From contig JANNNX010000070.1 in NCBI GenBank assembly GCA_031398745.1, positions 1 through 52,640 on the forward strand: a stretch of 52,640 bases of DNA. The letters are read 5' to 3'. The DNA comes from JANNNX01 sp031398745. GTDB taxonomy: Bacteria; Actinomycetota; Acidimicrobiia; Acidimicrobiales; CADCSY01. The notes under the pieces were generated by a model, which was not told the DNA's origin, ran no database searches, and worked only from the letters and a program-made list of their open reading frames with translations. The number at the start of each line of letters is the position of its first letter. The first letter of the stretch is position 1. Position numbers and translations under genes: made by a program. Of this stretch, positions 24,610 to 31,899 are shown piece after piece.

Positions 24610-26328
24610 CTAGAGGCCCAGGTGCTCGACCAGGGGGCCGAGCGCGACGACGACGGGGAAGTAGGTGAGGCCGACGACGATGAGCACCACACCGATGAGG
24701 AGGCCGGCGAAGAGGGGGGTGTCGGTGGGGAACGTGCCGGCCGACACCGGCACCGTCTGCTTGCGGGCCAGGGCGCCGGCGAGGGCCAGGGCCGGGACGA
24801 TCAGCAGGAAGCGCCCGCACAGCATCGCCAGGCCGAGCGTGGTGTTGTACCAATCGGTGTTGCCGGTGAGGCCGCCGAAGGCCGAGCCGTTGTTGTTGGC
24901 GGCCGACGTGAAGGCGTAGGTCACCTCGGTCAGGCCGTGGGGCCCAGGGTTGAGGATCGACGATTGGGCGGTGTCGAGGACCACCGACGCCGCGCTGAAG
25001 CTGAGCACCACCAGCGGTGCCGCCAGGATGTAGAGGACGATCAGCTTCATCTCCGAGGCCTGGATCTTCTTGCCCAGGTACTCGGGCGTGCGCCCGACCA
25101 TCAGCCCGGCGATGAAGACCGAGAGGATGGCGAACACCAACATGCCGTAGAGGCCGGCGCCCACGCCCCCCGGGCTGACCTCGCCCAGCATCATGTTGAC
25201 CAGCGTCACCGCCCCGCCGCCGGGGGTCAGGCTGTCGTGGAAGCAGTTCACGGCGCCGGTCGAGGTGCCCGTGGTGGTGGCCGCATAGAGCCCGCAGCCG
25301 GCGGCCCCGAAGCGGATCTCCTTGCCCTCCTGGTTGCCGCCGCTCTGGTCGTCGGCGACCACTTGGGTGGCGCCGGCCTCGTCGAGCCGGGGGTTGCCGC
25401 CGGTCTCGAAGGCCTGGGCCAAGAAGGCACTGGCGAACCAGAGCACGAACATGGCCGCGAACACCGCCCAGCCCTGCTTCTGGTTCTTGGCGAAGCGCCC
25501 GAACGTATAGGTCAGGGCGAACGGGATGAGCAGGATGAGGAAGAGTTGGAGGAGGTTGGTCAGCCCGGTCGGGTTCTCGAACGGGTGGGCGGAGTTGGCG
25601 TTGAGCGAGCCCCCGCCGTTGGTGCCGAGTTGCTTGATCGCCTCCTGGCTGGCCACCAGCCCTCCGGCGATCGTCTGGGTCGCCCCCTCGAGGGTCGTCG
25701 CCTCGGTGAATCCACGGGTGGTCTGGATCACCCCCTGGCTGACGAAGAGCAACGCGAAAACCACGCAGATCGGCACCAGGATGCGGGTCACGGTGCGGGT
25801 CAGGTCGACCCAGAAATTGCCGATGGTGCTCGCCCGGTGGCGGGTCAGGCCCCGCAGCAGGGCAACCGCCACGGCGATGCCGACGGCCGCCGACACGAAG
25901 TTCTGGACCGCCAGCCCGCCGGTCTGGACCAGGTGCGAGACCGTGTTCTCGGGGACGTAGTTCTGCCAATTGGTGTTGGTGGTGAAGCTGACCGCGGTGT
26001 TGAACGACAGGGCGGCCGGGACGTTGGCGACACCGGTCGGGTTCAGCGGCAGCCACTCCTGGACCCGTTGGAGCAGGTACAGCCCGAGCACCGAGAACAG
26101 GCTGAAACTGAGCAGTCCGAAGGCGTAGGCCGGCCAGCGCTGCTCCCGGGACGGGTCGACGCCGGTGATCCGGTAGATGGCCCGCTCGAGGGGGAGGAAC
26201 ACCCGGTCGCCCGGAGCACCGTTGCCGGAGGCGCCATAGACCCTGGCCATGTACCGGCCGAGGATCGGGGTGGACACGAGGACCATGCCCACCAGGAGGC
26301 CGAACTGGAGCCAGTTGGCAGCGGTCAT
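24610..26328 (-). CDS. kdpA: Potassium-transporting ATPase potassium-binding subunit KdpA
   Basis: This 572-residue channel-like subunit binds and translocates potassium. Ten or so hydrophobic segments and the selectivity-loop motifs are visible: TNTNWQNY (first pore loop), GTNGGGSLNANSAHPFENPT (second) and SAANNNGSAFGG (fourth). Length is typical (~560). It follows kdpF by one base and precedes kdpB by 7 bp. Confidence 0.96.
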   Translation of the reverse strand: MTAANWLQFGLLVGMVLVSTPILGRYMARVYGASGNGAPGDRVFLPLERAIYRITGVDPSREQRWPAYAFGLLSFSLFSVLGLYLLQRVQEWLPLNPTGVANVPAALSFNTAVSFTTNTNWQNYVPENTVSHLVQTGGLAVQNFVSAAVGIAVAVALLRGLTRHRASTIGNFWVDLTRTVTRILVPICVVFALLFVSQGVIQTTRGFTEATTLEGATQTIAGGLVASQEAIKQLGTNGGGSLNANSAHPFENPTGLTNLLQLFLILLIPFALTYTFGRFAKNQKQGWAVFAAMFVLWFASAFLAQAFETGGNPRLDEAGATQVVADDQSGGNQEGKEIRFGAAGCGLYAATTTGTSTGAVNCFHDSLTPGGGAVTLVNMMLGEVSPGGVGAGLYGMLVFAILSVFIAGLMVGRTPEYLGKKIQASEMKLIVLYILAAPLVVLSFSAASVVLDTAQSSILNPGPHGLTEVTYAFTSAANNNGSAFGGLTGNTDWYNTTLGLAMLCGRFLLIVPALALAGALARKQTVPVSAGTFPTDTPLFAGLLIGVVLIVVGLTYFPVVVALGPLVEHLGL

Positions 26329-26329
26329 G

Positions 26330-26419
26330 TCAGAGCTTCTCCGGGAGCAGCAGCGCCACCACCAGGTAGGCAGTGGTAGCCAGGGCGAGAATCAGGCCGA
26401 GGGCGTTGTCGGCGCTCAC
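26330..26419 (-). CDS. kdpF: Potassium-transporting ATPase small subunit KdpF
   Basis: This 29-residue peptide starts with GTG and is a single membrane helix (ALGLILALATTAYLVVALL) ending in LPEKL, the characteristic KdpF tail. KdpF stabilises the Kdp complex. The GTG overlaps the stop of the upstream small gene by 4 bp and the stop is one base before the kdpA ATG. It was found by reading the gap between larger genes. Confidence 0.93.
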   Translation of the reverse strand: MSADNALGLILALATTAYLVVALLLPEKL

Positions 26420-26583
26420 CGGTTCGCTCCCGCCCGCACGTCGACGACCTCGGGCCCCGAGGTGACGTCGATCTCCGGCCCCGAGGTGACGTCGGGCCCG
26501 ATGATCCAGGCACAGACCCGGACGTAGGCCGCCGCGAGGGCGAAGAAGCCGATGATGATCGACAGGAAGACGACGTCTCTCAT
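26416..26583 (-). CDS. 55-residue single-helix membrane peptide upstream of kdpF
   Basis: This small gene encodes 55 residues: an N-terminal membrane helix (FLSIIIGFFALAAAYVRVCAW), then a hydrophilic tail containing a perfect tandem octapeptide duplication (DVTSGPEI then DVTSGPEV, residues 31-46). The ATG is preceded by AGGAG 8 bases upstream, and its TGA overlaps the kdpF GTG, so it is translationally coupled to the Kdp complex. I recall similar small proteins at this position in some other kdp operons, but I cannot name a family. It may be an assembly factor or a regulatory subunit. Confidence 0.75.
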   Translation of the reverse strand: MRDVVFLSIIIGFFALAAAYVRVCAWIIGPDVTSGPEIDVTSGPEVVDVRAGANR

Positions 26584-26638
26584 GGGTGTGCTCCTGGGCT
26601 GGGGTCGGGGCCGGTCGGGGTTGGATCGCGGCGTCGGT

Positions 26639-27388
26639 TCATCGCGCCAGCTGGTCGCGCCCGAGGGCGCCCACCGCCTGGTCGGCGAGGGTGACCGCGG
26701 TGCGGATCCGCTCCGGAGCGAGGGTGTGCCCGGGCGTCGGCTCGAGGAGGAAACGGCCGAGGAGGTGCTCGCCCCGCCGCACTGCCAGGGTCACCTCCTT
26801 GCCGGGGATGCCCATGGTGGCGACGCCCCAGCGGAAGGGGCCGTGGACGACCTCGCCGTCGTGGTGGACCCAGGTGACTGGCGCATCCTCGGGGCCGGGG
26901 CCGGGCTCGAAGCGGCAGGTCCGCAGGTGGAGGAGCCGAGTCAGCTCGTCGATCACGGCGACGACCATGAAGGACGGCTCGGGATCGCCGACCGCGAGCT
27001 CGGCCATGGCGTGGATGCGGCGGAGCTGGCCGTCGCGGTCCCGAGCGATCTGCTGGTAGCGGCGGGTGGCGGCCGCCACCTGGCCCACCACCGCGGCGAC
27101 CACCAGGAGCAGGACGGCGGTCTCGATGTCGTCGTGGTCGGCGATGGTGAACGAGCCGTAGGGGACGGTGTGGCACAGGTCGAAGGCGAGGGCGGCCGAG
27201 ACCGCCCCCAGCCCGGCTACCACCGGCCGTCCGGTGCCGGCGAGCAGGGCCACCACCACGACCAGGATCAGGGCCACGTTTGCGCCGCTGATGTCGTCCC
27301 GCAGCGGCACCAGGGCCAGACCGACGCCGAAGGGCACGACCACCGACGCCACCAGTGCGGCGCGGGTGAGCAGCTTCGAGCGGGTCAT
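26639..27388 (-). CDS. KdpD-like membrane sensor module without kinase (DUF4118/GAF-like)
   Basis: This 249-residue protein heads the kdp operon. Its first ~105 residues form about four membrane helices resembling the KdpD transmembrane unit (DUF4118), and the rest resembles the GAF-like segment that follows it. It lacks the KdpD N-terminal ATP-binding domain and any histidine kinase core. I infer an accessory sensor or a partner of KdpD in potassium or turgor sensing. The gap to the next gene is 55 bp. The family call is by architecture, so it is less certain than the location. Confidence 0.7.
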   Translation of the reverse strand: MTRSKLLTRAALVASVVVPFGVGLALVPLRDDISGANVALILVVVVALLAGTGRPVVAGLGAVSAALAFDLCHTVPYGSFTIADHDDIETAVLLLVVAAVVGQVAAATRRYQQIARDRDGQLRRIHAMAELAVGDPEPSFMVVAVIDELTRLLHLRTCRFEPGPGPEDAPVTWVHHDGEVVHGPFRWGVATMGIPGKEVTLAVRRGEHLLGRFLLEPTPGHTLAPERIRTAVTLADQAVGALGRDQLAR

Positions 27389-27461
27389 GGCCTCGACCCT
27401 GCGCCGCGGGGTGAGCGGTCACAAGGGTCTTGCCACCGTCTTCACAGCGTCCCGGGCGATC

Positions 27462-27478
27462 TTGACGCGCCCTTGACG
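27462..27478. promoter_or_regulatory. TTGACG direct repeat, candidate KdpE box
   Basis: TTGACG occurs at 27462-27467 and 27473-27478, an exact 11-bp period, 74 bp upstream of the first kdp-operon gene. OmpR-family regulators such as KdpE typically bind tandem direct repeats spaced one helical turn. This is a candidate only; no -35/-10 pair can be placed confidently. Confidence 0.4.
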
Positions 27479-27497
27479 GCGCCGGCTCCGTCGAGGC

Positions 27498-29375
27498 TCA
27501 GGCGACGGTGTCGCGAGCGAAGGTGTGGTAGAGGTCGGAGTAGAGGCCGCTGGCGTCGAGCAGCTCGAGGTGCGTGCCCCGCTCGATGATCCGTCCGTCG
27601 TCGATCACCAGGATCTCGTCGGCGGCCTGGATGGTGGAGAGGCGGTGTGCGATCACGATCGAGGTCCGGCCCTTCAGGGTCACCGACAGGGCCTGCTGGA
27701 CCAGCACCTCGTTCTCGGCGTCGAGGTGGCTGGTGGCCTCGTCGAGGATGACGATGGCCGGGTCCTTGAGCAGCACCCGGGCGATGGCCACCCGCTGCTT
27801 CTCACCCCCGGAGAGCCGGTAGCCCCGCTCGCCCACGACGGTGTCGTAGCCATCGGGCAGGGCGGCGATGACGTGGTGGATCTGGGCCCCCCGACACGCC
27901 TCGATGAGCTCCTCGTCGGTGGCGTCGGGCCGGGCGTAGCGCAGGTTGGAAGCCACCGAGTCGTGGAAGAGGTGGGGGTCCTGGTTCACCACGCCGATGG
28001 CCGCCCGGAGGCTGGCCTGGGTGAGGCGTCGGACGTCGTGTCCGTCGATGGTGACCTCGCCTGCGCTGACGTCGTAGAGGCGAGGGATGAGCGACACCAG
28101 GGTCGACTTGCCCGCCCCCGACGGGCCGACCAGGGCCACCAGGGTTCCGGGCCGGGCCACCAGATCGATCCCGTGGAGGACCTCGACGCCGACCCTGGGG
28201 TCGAGCACCACGTCGGAACGGCCCTGGCCCTCCAGCGAAGCCACCGACACGTCCGACGCGGCCGGGTAGCGGAAGTGGACGTCGTGCAGCTCGACCAGGC
28301 CCTGGGGGTCGACCAGGTCGACCGCTCCGGGGTGATCCTCGATGGAACGAGGGGTGTCGAGCAGCTCGAACACCCGCTCGAAGGAGACGAAGGCGATCAG
28401 CACGTCGATGCGGGCGTTGGTCAGCGCGGTGAGCGGCTGGTACACCCGGTTCACGTAGGTGGCCATCGCCACCAGGGTCCCCACGCTGAGTGCTCCGGAG
28501 ATGGCCTGGCGGGCGCCGACCAGGTAGACGACGGCCACCCCGACCGCGCTGGCCAGGCTGAGTCCGGCGAAGAAGATCCGGCCGTAGAGGGCTGAGCGGA
28601 TCCCGATGTCGCGCACGTCGCCCGCCCGTTGGGAGAAGTCGGCCTGCTCGTGGCGGTGGTCGCCGAAGAGCTTGACCAGCAGGGCGCCCGACACGTTGAG
28701 CCGCTCGCTCATGAGGGCGCTGAGGCTGGCGTTGCGCTCCATGGACTGCCGGGTGATCTCCTGGAGCCGCCGCCCGACCCGCTGGGCGGGGAACACGAAG
28801 AGCGGGAGGATGAGCAGCGCCAGCAGGGTCAGGCGCCAGTCGAGAGCGAGCATGGCCCCGACCGTGGTGAGGACGGTCAGCGCGTTGAAGACCACCTGGC
28901 CGAGGGTCCCGGTGAGGGCCCGCTGGGCGCCGATGACGTCGTTGTTCATCCGGCTCATGAGGGCGCCGGTCTGGGTCCGGGTGAAGAAGGCGATGGGCAT
29001 GCCCTGGACGTGCTCGTAGAGCGCCACCCGAAGGTCGAAGATCAGCCCCTCGCCGATGACCGCCGACCAGTAGCGCTGCCCCAGGTCGAGGACGGTGGCG
29101 GCCACCGCTACCAGCACGGCCAGCCCGGCGGCCCGGGCGGCCAGGCCCCAGCTCTCGCGGGGGATGGCCTCGTCGATGATCTCCCGGAAGACCAGGGCCG
29201 GGACCAGGGCCAGGATGGCACCCACGGTGATGGCGCCGAGGTAGAGGAAGATCCGGCGGTGGTGGCGGTGGGAGAAGCGCCAGGCCCGGCGAGCGGTGGT
29301 GCGGCTCAGCTTGGCGTCGCCGAGGTCCTCCTGGCCTCGGTGCCACATGCCACCCATCCCGCCCCCGACGCGCAT
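27498..29375 (-). CDS. ABC transporter, fused permease and ATPase (MsbA/MDR-like half exporter)
   Basis: This 625-residue protein has a six-helix type IV exporter domain (residues ~35-330) and a C-terminal ATPase with Walker A GPSGAGKST at 417-425, signature LSGGEKQR at 521-528, Walker B VILDEA at 542-547 and the H-loop IAHRLST. It should act as a homodimer exporting lipids or drugs. A ~20-residue insertion (SVASLEGQGRSDVVLD) lies between the domains. In-frame ATGs at codons 7 and 10 are possible later starts. The substrate is unknown. Confidence 0.9.
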   Translation of the reverse strand: MRVGGGMGGMWHRGQEDLGDAKLSRTTARRAWRFSHRHHRRIFLYLGAITVGAILALVPALVFREIIDEAIPRESWGLAARAAGLAVLVAVAATVLDLGQRYWSAVIGEGLIFDLRVALYEHVQGMPIAFFTRTQTGALMSRMNNDVIGAQRALTGTLGQVVFNALTVLTTVGAMLALDWRLTLLALLILPLFVFPAQRVGRRLQEITRQSMERNASLSALMSERLNVSGALLVKLFGDHRHEQADFSQRAGDVRDIGIRSALYGRIFFAGLSLASAVGVAVVYLVGARQAISGALSVGTLVAMATYVNRVYQPLTALTNARIDVLIAFVSFERVFELLDTPRSIEDHPGAVDLVDPQGLVELHDVHFRYPAASDVSVASLEGQGRSDVVLDPRVGVEVLHGIDLVARPGTLVALVGPSGAGKSTLVSLIPRLYDVSAGEVTIDGHDVRRLTQASLRAAIGVVNQDPHLFHDSVASNLRYARPDATDEELIEACRGAQIHHVIAALPDGYDTVVGERGYRLSGGEKQRVAIARVLLKDPAIVILDEATSHLDAENEVLVQQALSVTLKGRTSIVIAHRLSTIQAADEILVIDDGRIIERGTHLELLDASGLYSDLYHTFARDTVA

Positions 29376-29413
29376 AGGGGCGCCAGGCTACGGGTGCAAC
29401 GGGCTGGTAGCCG

Positions 29414-29995
29414 CTACCGGCGGGCGTACCGGGTGGGGGCGCGCCCGGGGCCCTTGTGGTCGGCCGCCGGGCCGAGGCGCTCGACCTCACCCGCGCTCAC
29501 CAGCTCCTCCACCGCCTTGCGTACCGTCGCCGGGCTCCCACCGGCCGCGGTGGCGGCGTCGGCCAGGGTGAAGACCCCGTGGAGCTGGCGGACGGCCTGC
29601 TTGACCACCGGGATGGGCACCCCGGGGGCCCGGGTCCGGGATGCGCCGCCGGCCGGGGACCTCCGCGGGCCCCGGCCGGGCCGGTCGAAGCCGGCCTGGC
29701 GCAGCACGTCGTCGCTCACGCCGAGCTGCCGGAAGGCACTGGCCGTCACGCCCTCGGCCTCGGCCCAGGCCCGTGCGGACCGGACGAACTCCGATTCGAG
29801 CGCCGGACCCTGGAGGGCCTCGGCTCGCTCCAGGGCGCTGATGGCCCGGAGCTTGTCGAGGGGGTCGCTCGCCGTGTCGATCCGGCGTCGCAGGTCGGTC
29901 AGGGCGGTGTCGTCGCGGAGGCCGGCCGGGTCCTGCAGGTAGGCTAGGTAGCGACGGACGGCGGACTCTCGGGCGATGTCTTCGGGTTCGGGCAC
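29414..29995 (-). CDS. Winged-helix-like DNA-binding protein of unknown role
   Basis: This 193-residue protein begins at a GTG (29995) and has a mostly helical N-terminal half (RRYLAYLQDPAGL... SALERAEALQ). Its C-terminal ~65 residues look like a winged helix: VRQLHGVFTLADAATAAGGSPATVRKAVEELVSAGEVERLGP split over helix-turn-helix and wing. It lies 38 bp from the ABC exporter start, reading away, so it may be its upstream partner. The ORF could extend further, but upstream codons lie in the promoter region of the divergent gene. Confidence 0.55.
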   Translation of the reverse strand: MPEPEDIARESAVRRYLAYLQDPAGLRDDTALTDLRRRIDTASDPLDKLRAISALERAEALQGPALESEFVRSARAWAEAEGVTASAFRQLGVSDDVLRQAGFDRPGRGPRRSPAGGASRTRAPGVPIPVVKQAVRQLHGVFTLADAATAAGGSPATVRKAVEELVSAGEVERLGPAADHKGPGRAPTRYARR

Positions 29996-30054
29996 CGCCG
30001 GACGATAGGCCGCAGCGGCTCGGGTGGAGTTGGCGGAGGGGCAGTGGTCGGCTG

Positions 30055-30083
30055 TTGGTGATCGAACATGTGTTCTGTATACT
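30055..30083 (+). promoter_or_regulatory. Promoter with LexA-type SOS box in its spacer
   Basis: TTGGTG at 30055-30060 and TATACT at 30078-30083 are separated by 17 bp, giving a near-consensus promoter. The spacer contains TCGAACATGTGTTCTG (30062-30077), which matches the actinobacterial/Gram-positive LexA box TCGAAC-N4-GTTCGA at 10 of 12 defined positions. A repressor bound here would cover the promoter. It lies about 60 bp before the Panacea antitoxin gene ATG. Confidence 0.8.
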
Positions 30084-30143
30084 CCGACTGTACGGTCCCG
30101 TGGCAGGCTGCCTGGCAGGACCACCATCAGGAGTAGACCCCGC

Positions 30144-30692
30144 ATGGCGGTATCAGCGCATGACGTAGCTCGGGAGCTTCGGTACCGGCTCCCGGCTCTC
30201 GGGACACTGAAGCAGCACAAGCTCTGTTACTACGCGCAGGGTTGGCATCTTGCGTGGACTGGCGAGCCGCTGTTTCGGGAGCGCATCGAAGCCTGGGAGA
30301 ACGGGCCGGTGGTTGCGGACCTGTGGCACGACGAGGCCAAGGCCCGTCCGGTTCCGGTGCCCGAGAGTCTGGATGAGAAGGCTCTGATGGCCATCGACTT
30401 CGTTGTCAGCCGGTATGGGCGTCTGAGCGGACGCGAACTCGTCCAGCTGACCCATGCCGAAGCGCCTTGGGAGGACGCGTTCGCCGAACGCGGCAAGAAC
30501 GGCGAGATCACCAACGAGCAGCTCCGCGACTACTTCCGTGCCGACGAGGACACGAATCTCGTACAGGCGGCCGCCCGGTTGGCTACGGAACGCGGTTTGG
30601 CCATCCGAGCGGTCGAAGCCGTGTCTGGTGGACCGGCGCCCTCCCAGGACGAAAGCGACCATCTGCGGGAGATGCTTCGAGGCATTGGGTGA
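30144..30692 (+). CDS. Panacea domain (DUF4065) antitoxin-like protein
   Basis: This 182-residue protein contains the Panacea/DUF4065 domain: HKLCYYAQGWHLAWTGEPLF, ERIEAWENGPVV, and LTHAEAPWEDAF later. Panacea domains neutralise many unrelated toxins, usually encoded next to them. The ATG at 30144 follows AGGAG at 30129-30133. The C-terminus (residues ~135-182) lies outside the domain and could make partner contacts. It is followed by a 99-residue gene overlapping by 4 bp (GTGA). Base composition is less GC-rich than flanking genes, suggesting transfer. SOS control is inferred from the promoter. Confidence 0.85.
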   Translation: MAVSAHDVARELRYRLPALGTLKQHKLCYYAQGWHLAWTGEPLFRERIEAWENGPVVADLWHDEAKARPVPVPESLDEKALMAIDFVVSRYGRLSGRELVQLTHAEAPWEDAFAERGKNGEITNEQLRDYFRADEDTNLVQAAARLATERGLAIRAVEAVSGGPAPSQDESDHLREMLRGIG

Positions 30693-30988
30693 CCCTCGGA
30701 CGGTGGCGCCTGGATGGCTTCACCGAGGCGTTCGAGCGGTGGTGCTTCATGGAAGAGCCGTCGAACGAACTGCGGAAGCAAGTGCTGGCTTGGCTGGTGG
30801 ACGTACTGGCCGCTGATCCCTTCCAGCCGGACTCGGCTCCCTTCGGCGGGGAGTTCCCCATCACCTGGTGGTTCGCCCAACTCCCGTATGGCCGCAATCC
30901 CGGCTCTCGGGTCTGGTGCGGTTACGAGATCAACTCGACAGAACGGGCCCTGACCTGCCGGCTGCTCGGCGAACTCAACCTGGGGTGA
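30689..30988 (+). CDS. Unknown 99-residue partner of Panacea protein, candidate toxin
   Basis: This gene encodes 99 residues starting at GTG, overlapping the antitoxin stop by 4 bp. No family is recognisable. Visible features are an amphipathic N-terminal half with a tryptophan-rich centre (FERWCF, WWFAQLPYG), then a strand-like VWCGYEINSTERALTCRLLGEL ending. The size, placement and a beta-strand-like C-terminus are loosely compatible with a RelE/ParE-like or other small toxin, but this is inference. Coupling to a Panacea antitoxin makes a toxin the default hypothesis. Confidence 0.55.
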   Translation: MTLGRWRLDGFTEAFERWCFMEEPSNELRKQVLAWLVDVLAADPFQPDSAPFGGEFPITWWFAQLPYGRNPGSRVWCGYEINSTERALTCRLLGELNLG

Positions 30989-31006
30989 GTTCGAATGAAC
31001 AACACT

Positions 31007-31096
31007 TGGCGGAGAGAGTGGGATTCGAACCCACGGTGAACCGAAGCCCACAACGGCTTTCGAGGCCGCCCCATTCGTCCGCTCTGGCATCTCTCC
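31007..31096 (-). tRNA. tRNA-Ser (anticodon CGA)
   Basis: Read on the minus strand, GGAGAGA pairs with TCTCTCC as the acceptor stem, with a discriminator G and encoded CCA. The long variable arm and the D-loop and GGTTCGAATCC T-loop sequences are present. The anticodon loop CTCGAAA gives CGA (UCG codons). It ends next to the Panacea module. Confidence 0.9.
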
Positions 31097-31122
31097 GGGG
31101 GCGAACCTAGTGGCCGCGCTGG

Positions 31123-31575
31123 TCAGGCCCGGCGGTCGGCGAAGAAGGCGGTGAGCAGGTCGGCGCCCTCGGTCGCCCGGACGCCGGCGGTCACGGCCAC
31201 CTCGTGGTTGAGGCGGGGGTCGACACACAGGTTGTAGAGCGAGCCGCAGGCCCCGGCCTTGGGGTCGGCCGGCCCGAAGACGACCCGGGCCACCCGGGCG
31301 TTGATCAGCGCGCCGGTGCACATCGGGCAGGGCTCGAGGGTGACCACCACCGTGCAGCCCTCGAGGCGCCACGACCCGACCGCCCTCGCCGCCTCGCGGA
31401 TGGCCAGCAGCTCGGCGTGGGCCGTGGGGTCGCCGGCCCGCTCTCGCTCGTTGTGGCGCCGGGCCAGTACCGATCCGTCGGGCCCGAGGACGACGGCCCC
31501 CACCGGCACCTCGCCCTCGCCGGCCGCGGCGCGGGCCTCGTCGAGGGCGATCCCCATGGCCTCGTCGTCGGTCAT
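31123..31575 (-). CDS. tadA: tRNA-specific adenosine deaminase TadA
   Basis: This 150-residue cytidine-deaminase-fold enzyme converts adenosine to inosine at tRNA position 34 (tRNA-Arg ACG). The zinc motif is HAE at residues 53-55 and PCPMC at 82-86, and VVFGPADPKAGACGSL is the usual following strand. ATG 31575 is the natural start; a longer frame enters the second tRNA-Ser. It sits between two tRNA-Ser genes. Confidence 0.93.
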   Translation of the reverse strand: MTDDEAMGIALDEARAAAGEGEVPVGAVVLGPDGSVLARRHNERERAGDPTAHAELLAIREAARAVGSWRLEGCTVVVTLEPCPMCTGALINARVARVVFGPADPKAGACGSLYNLCVDPRLNHEVAVTAGVRATEGADLLTAFFADRRA

Positions 31576-31608
31576 GGGCCCTTCGACTCCTTCAAGATGG
31601 CGGGCCGG

Positions 31609-31696
31609 TGGCGGAGGGAGTGGGATTCGAACCCACGGTGAGTCTCCCCACACACGCTTTCCAAGCGTGCCGATTCGGCCGCTCTCGCATCCCTCC
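31609..31696 (-). tRNA. tRNA-Ser (anticodon GGA)
   Basis: On the minus strand the acceptor GGAGGGA pairs with TCCCTCC, with discriminator G and CCA encoded. The anticodon arm is CACGC-TTGGAAA-GCGTG, giving anticodon GGA (UCC/UCU). The T-arm sequence and variable arm fit a serine tRNA. It differs from the CGA tRNA mainly in the anticodon and variable arms. Confidence 0.93.
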
Positions 31697-31743
31697 TGGG
31701 AGGGCGGAAGGGTACTCGGCGCCGGCCGCTACCCTGGCCGGCA

Positions 31744-31854
31744 AGCGTGGCGGTCGGGCCCTGTGCGACCGCTCCCCGTGAACCGAGTCAGGGCCGGAAG
31801 GCAGCAGCTCTCAGCGGGTCGAGCGGGGTGCCGCAGGTCGCCTGGCCGCCACGT
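31744..31854 (+). ncRNA. ffs: Signal recognition particle RNA (4.5S-type, bacterial small)
   Basis: The region carries the conserved SRP RNA tetraloop block GTCAGGGCCGGAAGGCAGC. The 5' CGTGGCGG (31745-31752) pairs with CCGCCACG (31846-31853), closing a ~110-nt hairpin. It lies immediately before dnaX, the classical position in many actinobacteria. The exact ends are estimated from the closing stem. Confidence 0.9.
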
Positions 31855-31858
31855 GGTT

Positions 31859-31882
31859 CGCCCGGGCCGCGCTGCCCGGGCG
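31859..31882 (+). terminator. Hairpin after SRP RNA, before dnaX
   Basis: CGCCCGGG (31859-31866) pairs perfectly with CCCGGGCG (31875-31882) across an 8-base loop, directly after the SRP RNA and 17 bp before the dnaX GTG. It may terminate ffs transcription or shape the dnaX leader; there is no T tract. Confidence 0.5.
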
Positions 31883-31899
31883 GTCGGTAGCCTGCCGAC

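Noticed and set aside
27389..27497. Riboswitch (e.g. cyclic di-AMP) upstream of the kdp operon
   Set aside because: The 109-bp region is too short and lacks the conserved blocks; only a TTGACG repeat is visible.
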